A stretch of DNA of 5,063 nucleotides, taken from the NCBI GenBank assembly GCA_003447895.1, contig DLYC01000205.1, positions 1-5,063 on the forward strand, read 5' to 3'. A program made the translations under genes and the position numbers. Shown here in pieces: positions 1 through 4,985 of this stretch. Origin of the DNA: Lachnospiraceae bacterium (GTDB taxonomy: Bacteria > Bacillota > Clostridia > Lachnospirales > Lachnospiraceae). Positions within the stretch are counted from its first letter, which is position 1, and each line of letters opens with the position of its first letter. The notes under the pieces are model-generated. The model was not told where the DNA came from, searched no databases, and worked only from the letters and a program-made list of their open reading frames with translations.

Positions 1-240
1 GGGATGCCGATCCTCTTTCGGTGCGCGGTAAAGCCTACGCCGTCAATCTTCAAAGAGCAGGATACGGTGGATTTTGACAGCGGGACAGACGCAAAGCTTC
101 TGATCCGCGGAAGACATGACCCGGCCATCGTGCACAGGGCGAGAGTCGTGGCGGACAGTGTCACGGCGCTGGTGCTCTGCGACATGCTGGCACTCCGGTA
201 TGGAACGGATTGGCTTGGGCCGCAGCAGGGCGAAAGGTGA
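1..240 (+). CDS. aroC: Chorismate synthase, C-terminal end (5' truncated by window)
   Basis: The reading frame is open from base 1 and gives 79 residues before TGA, so the ATG at 4 is internal and not the start. The segment reads GMPILFRCAVKPTPSIFKEQ, then GRHDPAIVHRARVVADSVTA, then RYGTDWL. This matches the end of chorismate synthase: the NGMPI-FR-A-KPTPSI strand and the family signature RHDP. Family members usually have about 350-390 residues, so roughly 300 N-terminal residues lie outside the window. The enzyme is cytosolic and FMN-dependent, and converts 5-enolpyruvylshikimate-3-phosphate (EPSP) to chorismate with loss of phosphate. The usual Glu after the RHDP segment (VVEA in many homologues) is Asp here (VADS), a conservative change. 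The next gene, aroA, makes its substrate, which supports one aromatic operon. The stop codon is the first base triplet of a tandem repeat array. Confidence 0.95.
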   Translation, partial: GMPILFRCAVKPTPSIFKEQDTVDFDSGTDAKLLIRGRHDPAIVHRARVVADSVTALVLCDMLALRYGTDWLGPQQGER

Positions 241-350
241 GGCGGCTTGCGCTGCGGGCTGCGATTGAGGCGGCTCGCGCGGCGGGCTGAGATTGAGGCG
301 GCTTGCGCTGCGGGCTGCGATTGAGGCGGCTCGCGCTGCGAGCTGCGTTT
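238..350. repeat. Four tandem copies of a 28-bp GC-rich repeat between aroC and aroA
   Basis: Four head-to-tail units of exactly 28 bp lie at 239-266, 267-294, 295-322 and 323-350, each beginning GAGGCGGCT. Units 1 and 3 are identical. Units 2 and 4 share CTCGCGC in place of CTTGCGC, with a few private differences. This gives a 56-bp higher-order period and suggests a two-unit block was duplicated. The array starts at the aroC stop codon (TGA at 238-240) and ends 12 bp before the aroA ATG, so it fills nearly the whole gap. The units are not palindromic, I see no hairpin or T-run typical of a terminator, and no promoter is visible. The period is not a multiple of three, so it is not an in-frame coding repeat. 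The function is unknown; replication slippage is the likely origin. Confidence 0.93.
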
Positions 351-361
351 AGTGAACGGAT

Positions 362-1600
362 ATGAAGATCAGAATTATACCATCAAGGGCGAAAGGCCAT
401 ATACAGGCGCCCCCTTCCAAAAGCATGGCCCACAGGATGCTCCTGTGCGCAGGCCTTTCGGAGGGGGTGAGCCGGATCCGCAATGTCGATCTCTCGCAGG
501 ACATACTTGCCACGATCGACTGCCTGAGGGCGCTGGGCGCGGAGGTCACTTATGAGAACCGCTGCGCCACTGTGAGAGGAACGGATCTCAGGAGGGGAAT
601 TTCCTCCGGGGAAGAAGCCGCAGACGGCGGAGAAGCCGCTGCGGTCCTGCCCTGCCGCGAGTGCGGCAGTACGCTCCGGTTTATGATCCCGCTCTGCCTT
701 ATGGACGGTCGGACTTATGCGCTTTCCGGAAGTGAGAGGCTCCTCATAAGGCCGCTCACAGTGTACGAGAAGATCTGCCGTGAGCAGGGGCTCGTGTTCG
801 TTAAGGAGCGGGAAAGCATTCGGGTTTCGGGGGTTCTTGCGCCCGGCACATATGAAATCCCCGGCAATGTGAGCAGTCAGTTCATCAGCGGACTCCTCTT
901 CGTGCTGCCGCTTCTTGACAGGGACAGCAGGATCTGCCTGATCCCGCCCGTGGAGAGCAGGCCTTATATCGAGATGACTTTGCAGGCGATGGAATATTTT
1001 GGCGTGGAGGCTGTGTGGGAGGACGCGCTTACGATCTCGGTGCGAGGCGGGCAGAAGTACCGCGCGCGGGACGGGGTCGTGGAGGGAGATTTCTCCAACG
1101 CGGCGTTTTATGATGCGTTGAATGTGGCAGGCGGGGACGTCACTGTCGAGGGGCTCGCAGAGCGGAGTTTGCAGGGAGACAGGGTGTATCGGCTGTATTT
1201 TGACAAGATTGCGGGAGGGTTCGCGGAGATCGACCTCACGGACTGCCCGGACCTGGGACCGGTCCTGATGGCGCTGGCGGCGATGCGGCACGGCGCGAGG
1301 TTCACGGGGACGGCGCGGCTGAGGCTCAAGGAGAGCGACCGCGGCGAGGCGATGAAGGCGGAACTGGAGAAGTGCGGCGCGGCGGTGGAGGTCGGCGGGA
1401 ACGAGATCGTCGTGACGGGGGGCGTCAGGGCGCCCGCTGAGGTGCTGCAGGGACATAACGACCACCGGATCGTGATGGCGCTGGCGGTGCTGCTGACGCG
1501 GGTCGGCGGGACGATCGACGGCGCGGAGGCGGTCCGAAAGAGCCTCCCGGATTTCTGGGAGCGGCTGTGTGAACTTGGAATTGAGGTACACAAAGTATGA
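362..1600 (+). CDS. aroA: 3-phosphoshikimate 1-carboxyvinyltransferase (EPSP synthase)
   Basis: The gene encodes 412 residues, near normal family length. The cytosolic enzyme joins phosphoenolpyruvate to shikimate-3-phosphate, giving EPSP for AroC. Visible motifs in order are PPSKSMAHR (17-25, substrate Lys20, Ser21 and Arg25), CGSTLRF (101-107), IRPL (Arg130), GNVSSQFISG (168-177, the phosphate-binding Ser-Ser-Gln), CPDLGP (295-300, with Asp297 at the catalytic Asp position), RLKESDRGEAM (321-331), GHNDHRI (364-370) and RKSLPDFW (392-399). All key charged residues appear present. A low-complexity stretch at residues 81-93 (SSGEEAADGGEAA) seems to be an insertion from an 18-bp duplication. 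The ATG at 362 puts PPSKS where it should be, but only a weak GGA lies just upstream, so ribosome recruitment is unclear. The last codons overlap tyrA by 4 bp. Confidence 0.97.
   Translation: MKIRIIPSRAKGHIQAPPSKSMAHRMLLCAGLSEGVSRIRNVDLSQDILATIDCLRALGAEVTYENRCATVRGTDLRRGISSGEEAADGGEAAAVLPCRECGSTLRFMIPLCLMDGRTYALSGSERLLIRPLTVYEKICREQGLVFVKERESIRVSGVLAPGTYEIPGNVSSQFISGLLFVLPLLDRDSRICLIPPVESRPYIEMTLQAMEYFGVEAVWEDALTISVRGGQKYRARDGVVEGDFSNAAFYDALNVAGGDVTVEGLAERSLQGDRVYRLYFDKIAGGFAEIDLTDCPDLGPVLMALAAMRHGARFTGTARLRLKESDRGEAMKAELEKCGAAVEVGGNEIVVTGGVRAPAEVLQGHNDHRIVMALAVLLTRVGGTIDGAEAVRKSLPDFWERLCELGIEVHKV
614..639. repeat. Short 18-bp-period direct repeat inside aroA
   Basis: GAAGCCGC occurs at 614-621 and again at 632-639, exactly 18 bp (six codons) apart, both in frame, giving EAADGG followed by EAA. 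The stretch lies between the conserved N-terminal part of EPSP synthase and the CGSTLRF loop. It looks like a slippage duplication that kept the frame and lengthened a surface connector. This is inferred from the sequence alone. Confidence 0.55.
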
Positions 1601-2451
1601 TGAACTGGATCAGTAAGAATAATATTCTCATTGTCGGGCTCGGCCTTATGGGCGGCAGCGTGGCCAAGGGCCTTAAGAGACTGGGCTTTCATGTGGAGGG
1701 GATCGACTGCAGTCAGGCGGCGATCGATTTCGCGGTCTCGAACGGGATCGTGGACTGCGGATACGCTTATCCGGACGAGGTGGCGATCCGGAAGGCGGAC
1801 GTGATCATCTTCGCCCTCTACCCGGAGGTCTTCAAGGAGTGGGTCAGGGAGCAGCAGCACCTGTTTAAGTACGGGCTTCTGATCACGGATGTGACGGGCG
1901 TCAAGGGCTGCGTTGTGTATGAGATCCAGAAAATGCTTCGCGATGACGTGGAATATGTTCCGGCGCATCCGATGGCGGGGCGCGAAGTGAGCGGCGTCGA
2001 GAATGCGGACGATTCGATCTTTTTGGGCGCGAACTTCATCGTGGCGCCGACGGAGCGGAATACGGAGGCCGGGATCGAGTGGTGCAAGGGACTTGGCAAG
2101 ATCCTGGGATTCCGGAAGATTTCCGTCCTCACGCCGGAAGAGCACGACGAGATGATCGGGTTTGTGTCGCAGCTTACGCATGTGATCGCGGTGAGCCTTA
2201 TGACCTGCAACGACAATACGCACCTTGTCGACTACACGGGAGACTCCTTCCGCGACCTGACGCGGATCGCCAGCATCAATGAAAACATGTGGTCGGAGCT
2301 GTTTCTTATGAACAAGCACTATCTTTTGCAGCATATGGATTCCTTTATCAGCGAGATGTCGCAGTTCAGGGACCTGCTCGCGGCGGAGGACAGAGAGGGA
2401 ATGAAGGAGAAGATGCGGCTGTCGACGGAGAGGCACTCGTACTTTATATAA
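1597..2451 (+). CDS. tyrA: Prephenate dehydrogenase
   Basis: The 284-residue product fits a single-function prephenate dehydrogenase without a chorismate mutase or ACT extension. It oxidatively decarboxylates prephenate to 4-hydroxyphenylpyruvate, the tyrosine precursor, in the cytosol. The N-terminus carries a Rossmann fold: GLGLMGGS at 14-21 and Asp37 at the end of the second strand, which favours NAD+ over NADP+ (inference). TDVTGVKG is at 97-104. HPMAGRE (124-130) contains the likely catalytic His124. EEHDEMIGFVSQLTHVIA (181-198) and FRDLTRIA (218-225) are typical of the helical C-terminal dimerisation and substrate domain. GAGGT at 1583-1587 stands 9 nt before the ATG and lies inside the aroA end. 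The ATGA overlap with aroA implies translational coupling. A second ATG at 1600 is an alternative start. With no ACT domain, allosteric control by tyrosine is less likely. Confidence 0.95.
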   Translation: MMNWISKNNILIVGLGLMGGSVAKGLKRLGFHVEGIDCSQAAIDFAVSNGIVDCGYAYPDEVAIRKADVIIFALYPEVFKEWVREQQHLFKYGLLITDVTGVKGCVVYEIQKMLRDDVEYVPAHPMAGREVSGVENADDSIFLGANFIVAPTERNTEAGIEWCKGLGKILGFRKISVLTPEEHDEMIGFVSQLTHVIAVSLMTCNDNTHLVDYTGDSFRDLTRIASINENMWSELFLMNKHYLLQHMDSFISEMSQFRDLLAAEDREGMKEKMRLSTERHSYFI

Positions 2452-2454
2452 TGG

Positions 2455-2533
2455 AATTTAATGGTGCCTGGCACCATAAACTCACACTTTATAAAAAGTT
2501 TATAAAAATTTAATGGTGCCTGGCACCATAAAC
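2455..2533. repeat. Two-hairpin intergenic repeat element, copy 1
   Basis: Two palindromes of 17 bp (ATGGTGCC-T-GGCACCAT) lie at 2461-2477 and 2513-2529, 52 bp apart. Each sits in an identical 27-bp context (2455-2481 and 2507-2533). Between them is an AT-rich spacer with two near-identical 11-mers, TTTATAAAAAG and TTTATAAAAAT. Bases 2461-2533 match 3956-4028 at 72 of 73 positions. The element begins 3 nt after the tyrA stop and ends 5 nt before the MATE start codon. Neither palindrome is followed by a T-run on the plus strand, so an intrinsic terminator reading is weak; on the minus strand the following T-rich spacer could serve as one. It most resembles a dispersed REP- or MITE-like repeat with no coding capacity. 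Confidence 0.93.
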
Positions 2534-2538
2534 AACTA

Positions 2539-3951
2539 ATGAGCGAAACAAATCTCGACATAATTTTGAAACAGAAGGATGTCAGCCGCGCGGACAAGAT
2601 ACGCCTGGTGCTCAGCATGAGTCTCCCGGCGATTCTGGCGCAGCTGACATCTATTGCAATGCAATATATTGACGCCGGAATGGTGGGGAGCATGGGCGCG
2701 GACGCGACAGCTTCCATCGGGCTGGTGTCTTCGACGACATGGCTGATCGGCGGAAGCTGCATCGGCCTCTCGGCCGGCTTCTATGTGCAGATCGCGCAGC
2801 TGATCGGCGGAGGGAGGGACCAGGAAGCGGAGGATGTGCTGCGGCAGGGGCTGAAAGCGGCTGTGCTTCTGGGGATCCTCATCAGCGCGCTCTGCCTGGG
2901 CATCGGCGGGAGCCTTCCGCGGTGGCTGGGCGGCGAGAGAGGAATCTGGAATGATGCAACGGCATATTTCCGGATCTACTGCCTGGGAGTCCCATTTGTC
3001 CTTCTGCGTCAGCTGTCCACCGGAACGATGCAGAGCACGGGGGATATGAAGACGCCCAGCATCCTGTCCGCAGTTGTCTGCTTTTTGGATGTGATCCTCA
3101 ACATGCTGATGATCTTCCCGACGAGAACGGTGAAGCTGTTCGGTTCGGGCCTCGAAGTGATGATCCCGGGTGCGGGCCTGAAAGTGGCCGGCGCCGCGCT
3201 GGCGACGACCCTCTCGGAGGTCATTATCTCGCTCGCCGCGCTGTACCTTGTCGCGACGAGAAACAAGAGGATCTCGCTTCGAAACAAGGGAAGCTGGAAA
3301 TGGCGCTCCTCTACCATTGCCAATGCGGCCAAAATCGGAATTCCACTATCTTTTGACCAAATATTCATGTGCAGTGCCTACGTAGCCGGCACCAAAATAG
3401 TGGCCTCCCTGGGAACTGTCGCAGTGGCGGCCAATTCGCTGGCGATCACGGCGGAGAGCCTGTGCTACATGCCGGGCTACGGGATCGGCGCGGCGGCGAC
3501 GGCGATCATCGGGCAGACGATCGGCGCAGGGCGGCGGGACCTCACGAAGAGCTTCTCGCGCGTGTCGGTTTATCTGGGAATGCTGCTGATGGGGCTGACG
3601 GGGATCCTCATGTACTTCGGGGCGCCGGTGGTCTTCTCGCTCCTGACAAGCAGCGCGGAGGTGGCGGCCCTGGGCACAGAGGTCCTGAGGATCGAACTTG
3701 TGGCGGAGCCGCTCTACGGGGCATCGATCGGCTGCGCGGGCGTATTCCGCGGGGCGGGGGACACTCTGACGCCGAGCATCATGGGCCTTGTGAGCATGTG
3801 GTGCGTCCGTATTGTGCTGGCGCTCGTGCTGGTGCCCCGCATGGGACTTCACGGGTACTGGACGGCGATGGCGCTGGAATTGTGCTTCCGGGGGCTGATT
3901 TTCCTGATCAGACTCTACCGCGGCAGGTGGATAAAGAAAGCGATGGTGTGA
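2539..3951 (+). CDS. MATE-family multidrug/toxin efflux transporter
   Basis: This 470-residue, strongly hydrophobic protein has the usual MATE length and the internal two-fold layout of two MatE halves (about 27-240 and 260-465), with about twelve membrane helices. Diagnostic stretches are SLPAILAQLTSIAMQYIDAG (28-47), where Asp45 falls at the conserved acidic position of the first helix, MQSTGDMKTPSI (164-175), the matching second-half VFRGAGDTLTPSI (402-414), and QTIGAGRRDLTKSFSR (326-341). MATE proteins sit in the cytoplasmic membrane and export cationic drugs or metabolites using Na+ or H+ gradients; substrate and ion cannot be told here. The ATG at 2539 is the only sensible start, since the first helix begins near residue 24, yet no Shine-Dalgarno precedes it. 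Repeat copy 1 occupies that position, and copy 2 overlaps the stop codon, so the gene is bracketed by direct repeats. Confidence 0.94.
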   Translation: MSETNLDIILKQKDVSRADKIRLVLSMSLPAILAQLTSIAMQYIDAGMVGSMGADATASIGLVSSTTWLIGGSCIGLSAGFYVQIAQLIGGGRDQEAEDVLRQGLKAAVLLGILISALCLGIGGSLPRWLGGERGIWNDATAYFRIYCLGVPFVLLRQLSTGTMQSTGDMKTPSILSAVVCFLDVILNMLMIFPTRTVKLFGSGLEVMIPGAGLKVAGAALATTLSEVIISLAALYLVATRNKRISLRNKGSWKWRSSTIANAAKIGIPLSFDQIFMCSAYVAGTKIVASLGTVAVAANSLAITAESLCYMPGYGIGAAATAIIGQTIGAGRRDLTKSFSRVSVYLGMLLMGLTGILMYFGAPVVFSLLTSSAEVAALGTEVLRIELVAEPLYGASIGCAGVFRGAGDTLTPSIMGLVSMWCVRIVLALVLVPRMGLHGYWTAMALELCFRGLIFLIRLYRGRWIKKAMV

Positions 3952-4030
3952 GTTTATGGTGCCAGGCACCATAAACTCACACTTTATAAAAAGTTTATAA
4001 AAATTTAATGGTGCCTGGCACCATAAACTC
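3950..4030. repeat. Two-hairpin intergenic repeat element, copy 2
   Basis: Bases 3956-4028 repeat copy 1 in the same orientation with one difference (A at 3964 against T at 2469). Here the left hairpin is longer: 3950-3978 is a perfect palindrome with 14-bp arms (GAGTTTATGGTGCC and its complement) around a single A. The second hairpin is at 4008-4024. The whole 81-bp unit also ends in perfect 14-bp inverted repeats (3950-3963 and 4017-4030), as a small non-autonomous mobile element would. The left arm shares two bases with the MATE TGA stop. I see no convincing target-site duplication on either side. The flipped central base and the left flank read as an inverted unit joined inside the palindrome. 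Confidence 0.93.
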
Positions 4031-4035
4031 GGCGG

Positions 4036-4064
4036 TGGAATCTCCCGACCGCATCGTATATAAT
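4036..4064 (+). promoter_or_regulatory. Probable sigma-A promoter for the PH/zinc-ribbon gene
   Basis: A perfect -10 box, TATAAT, is at 4059-4064. Seventeen bases upstream is a poor -35, TGGAAT (4036-4041, three of six consensus positions). Transcription would start near 4071, about 30 nt before the ATG at 4101. An imperfect dyad, ATGAT (4063-4067) and ATCAT (4076-4080), overlaps the predicted start region and could be an operator, but it is too short to be sure. The promoter begins just after repeat copy 2, so the downstream gene is probably transcribed separately from the transporter. Confidence 0.5.
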
Positions 4065-4100
4065 GATTATTAGCGATCATCACCAACGGGGGAGGCAGCC

Positions 4101-4655
4101 ATGGCAGATGAATTACATTTAAATGAGGACGAGGCGGTCATAGACAGGATCGGCAAGGTCGGATACGGCGGGTTCTGGTCAGGAAACAATGACCTGGTCC
4201 TGACGAACAAGAATATCATTCTTGTGAAGAAGGGGCTCTTTGGCGAGGTGCAGGAAACGGTCAAGTTCCCGCTCAGCGATCTGCGTGTTGTCAACGGAGA
4301 AGTACAGGCCAGGATTGGGCATCCCGACAATGTGACTCACACGCTGGATCTGTATTTTAACAAGGGGACGGAGAGTTTCCGCTTTGAGTGGGAGAGCGAT
4401 GTCCAGAAGTGGATCGACAAGATTACGGAAGTGATCACCGGCGTGAAGGTCGAGCGCGACGAGTTCGCGTGGGTCAGCGAGACGCTCGCGATGGCGGAGT
4501 CGGTCAACAAGACGATCAACAGCTTCAAGAAAACGCTGGGGATCAAGTCGACCGAACAGGTGTCGATCAAGTGCCCTTCCTGCGGCGCGACGCTGACCGG
4601 CATCAGCGGAGATACGGTGAAGTGCCCTTACTGCGGGACATTTACTACACTGTGA
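4101..4655 (+). CDS. PH-like domain protein with C-terminal zinc ribbon
   Basis: This 184-residue protein has no signal peptide or membrane helix and is probably cytosolic. Residues about 1-112 form a beta-rich segment: NDLVLTNKNIILVKKGLFGE (30-49), then FPLSDLRVVNG, then a strand around TLDLYFNKGTESFRFEW, ending in an amphipathic helix DVQKWIDKITEVITG. This order of strands plus closing helix is what bacterial PH/GRAM-like domains show. Residues about 120-150 look helical (linker). The tail has CPSCG (158-162) and CPYCG (175-179), a four-cysteine zinc ribbon. Such proteins occur in Clostridia, and I know of no defined reaction; adaptor or regulatory binding is a guess. GGGGGAGG (4088-4095) gives a strong ribosome site 5 nt before ATG. 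The gene has its own promoter and terminator, so it is likely monocistronic. Confidence 0.85.
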   Translation: MADELHLNEDEAVIDRIGKVGYGGFWSGNNDLVLTNKNIILVKKGLFGEVQETVKFPLSDLRVVNGEVQARIGHPDNVTHTLDLYFNKGTESFRFEWESDVQKWIDKITEVITGVKVERDEFAWVSETLAMAESVNKTINSFKKTLGIKSTEQVSIKCPSCGATLTGISGDTVKCPYCGTFTTL

Positions 4656-4662
4656 AGAAGTG

Positions 4663-4696
4663 AGAGCTTTTGCTTGCCGGCAAGAGCTCTTTCTTT
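4663..4696 (+). terminator. Intrinsic terminator after the PH/zinc-ribbon gene
   Basis: AGAGCTTTTGC (4663-4673) pairs with GCAAGAGCTCT (4680-4690) over 11 bp, including one G-U pair, around the six-base loop TTGCCG. TTCTTT follows. The hairpin starts 7 nt after the TGA stop at 4653-4655. Stem, loop and T-rich tail fit a Rho-independent terminator on the plus strand. Confidence 0.85.
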
Positions 4697-4772
4697 GCGA
4701 TCGGAGGCCGCGGAGACGTGAAGAGGGCGCCCGGTTGTGTCAAAAAACAGCCATAACGCACTGTTTTGGCGC

Positions 4773-4814
4773 AAAAAAAAAGGGATATCCGACTTTCTCG
4801 TCATCGGATATCCC
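4773..4814 (-). terminator. Strong intrinsic terminator, minus strand
   Basis: GGGATATCCGA (4782-4792) and TCGGATATCCC (4804-4814) are perfect 11-bp complementary arms around an 11-nt loop. Nine A residues at 4773-4781 become a nine-U tail when transcribed leftward, whereas on the plus strand the stem is followed by TATTCGG. The structure is therefore a directional, textbook Rho-independent terminator for a minus-strand transcript coming from above 4814. Its first stem base on that strand is the last base of the stop codon of a tiny ORF. Confidence 0.9.
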
Positions 4815-4840
4815 TATTCGGAAAATACCTGCAATTTCAT
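4814..4840 (-). CDS. Candidate eight-residue leader/micropeptide MKLQVFSE
   Basis: On the minus strand ATG at 4840-4838 opens eight codons (MKLQVFSE) ending in TAG at 4816-4814. A near-perfect Shine-Dalgarno, AAAGGAGGT (4856-4848), stands eight bases before the ATG, measured from GGAGG, the best ribosome site in the window. A TAA lies directly before the ATG in frame, so the ORF cannot extend upstream. It sits between a good promoter (4959-4932) and a strong terminator (4814-4773), giving a predicted transcript of about 150 nt. No gene follows on that strand, so this is not an ordinary leader for a downstream operon inside the window. I do not recognise the peptide. It may be a real micropeptide, the decoy ORF of a small RNA, or the remnant of a gene deleted between its start and terminator. 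Confidence 0.45.
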   Translation of the reverse strand: MKLQVFSE

Positions 4841-4847
4841 TTACGTG

Positions 4848-4856
4848 ACCTCCTTT
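4848..4856 (-). promoter_or_regulatory. Near-perfect Shine-Dalgarno of the micro-ORF
   Basis: Read on the minus strand the site is AAAGGAGGT, an eight-base match (AAGGAGGT) to the 16S anti-Shine-Dalgarno. The gap from GGAGG to the ATG is 8 nt, which is optimal. This site is the main reason to take the tiny ORF seriously: it is much stronger than those of aroA and the MATE gene here. Confidence 0.75.
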
Positions 4857-4891
4857 TGTATTTTTCTTTATGAACGCTCTAAATATAGTAG

Positions 4892-4905
4892 AGGTTTTAA
4901 AACCT
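4892..4905. promoter_or_regulatory. 14-bp perfect palindrome in the micro-unit leader
   Basis: AGGTTTTAAAACCT is a perfect 14-bp palindrome lying about 20-33 nt inside the predicted minus-strand transcript. It may be an operator for a dimeric repressor, or form a small RNA hairpin with a TTAA loop near the 5' end. The sequence alone does not decide between these. Confidence 0.5.
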
Positions 4906-4931
4906 TTCGATCAATTTCTTTTGTTGTCTTT

Positions 4932-4959
4932 ATTATAACAAAGATCTGAAAATAAGCAA
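4932..4959 (-). promoter_or_regulatory. Extended -10 promoter, minus strand
   Basis: On the minus strand TGTTATAAT (4940-4932) is a perfect -10 with the TGn extension. TTGCTT (4959-4954) lies 16 bp upstream as a half-matching -35. Transcription would begin near 4925 and run leftward through the palindrome, the micro-ORF and the terminator. Promoter, ribosome site and terminator all point the same way, which raises confidence in each. Confidence 0.7.
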
Positions 4960-4985
4960 CTCAAAATTTAAATTATCTGAAAATA
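4944..4985. repeat. Direct repeat ATCTGAAAATA spaced by 31 bp
   Basis: The 11-mer ATCTGAAAATA occurs at 4944-4954 and 4975-4985, 31 bp start to start, close to three helical turns. The first copy falls in the spacer of the minus-strand promoter. The inverted form TCAGATA occurs at 5006-5012, matching TATCTGA at 4974-4980. The position between a leftward promoter and a rightward gene suggests shared regulator sites, though AT-rich DNA gives chance repeats easily. Confidence 0.4.

Noticed and set aside
238..350. 28-bp repeats as a CRISPR array
   Set aside because: The unit length is similar to CRISPR repeats, but the copies are directly adjacent with no spacers, are not palindromic, and no cas gene is near.
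383..1591. Long minus-strand open frame across aroA (and a further one at 1108-2436)
   Set aside because: The product is rich in Arg, His and Pro with no family resemblance. It mirrors codon bias of real aroA and tyrA genes, which show clear active-site motifs on the plus strand.
1597..1600. ATGA overlap of aroA and tyrA as something unusual
   Set aside because: This is a common coupling arrangement in bacterial operons and needs no special explanation.
2461..2529. Hairpins of the repeat element as plus-strand terminators for tyrA and the MATE gene
   Set aside because: Each hairpin is followed by AAAC, not a T-run, on the plus strand. Partial termination on the minus strand is possible but not supported by a gene there.
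3950..4030. A full insertion sequence or a transposase gene
   Set aside because: The element is only 81 bp with no coding capacity, and no transposase is visible in the window or any clear target-site duplication.
3346..4086. 246-residue minus-strand open frame across the MATE end and repeat copy 2
   Set aside because: It runs through the repeat element and lies antisense to conserved MATE helices, with no ribosome site or recognisable domain.
4841..4925. Riboswitch or tRNA-type structure in the micro-unit leader
   Set aside because: I see only one 14-bp palindrome and no conserved aptamer, T-box or cloverleaf pattern in this short leader.
4737..4949. Plus-strand open frame of 70 codons in the right intergenic region
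   Set aside because: It reads through the minus-strand terminator, Shine-Dalgarno and promoter, has no ribosome site of its own and gives a low-complexity product.
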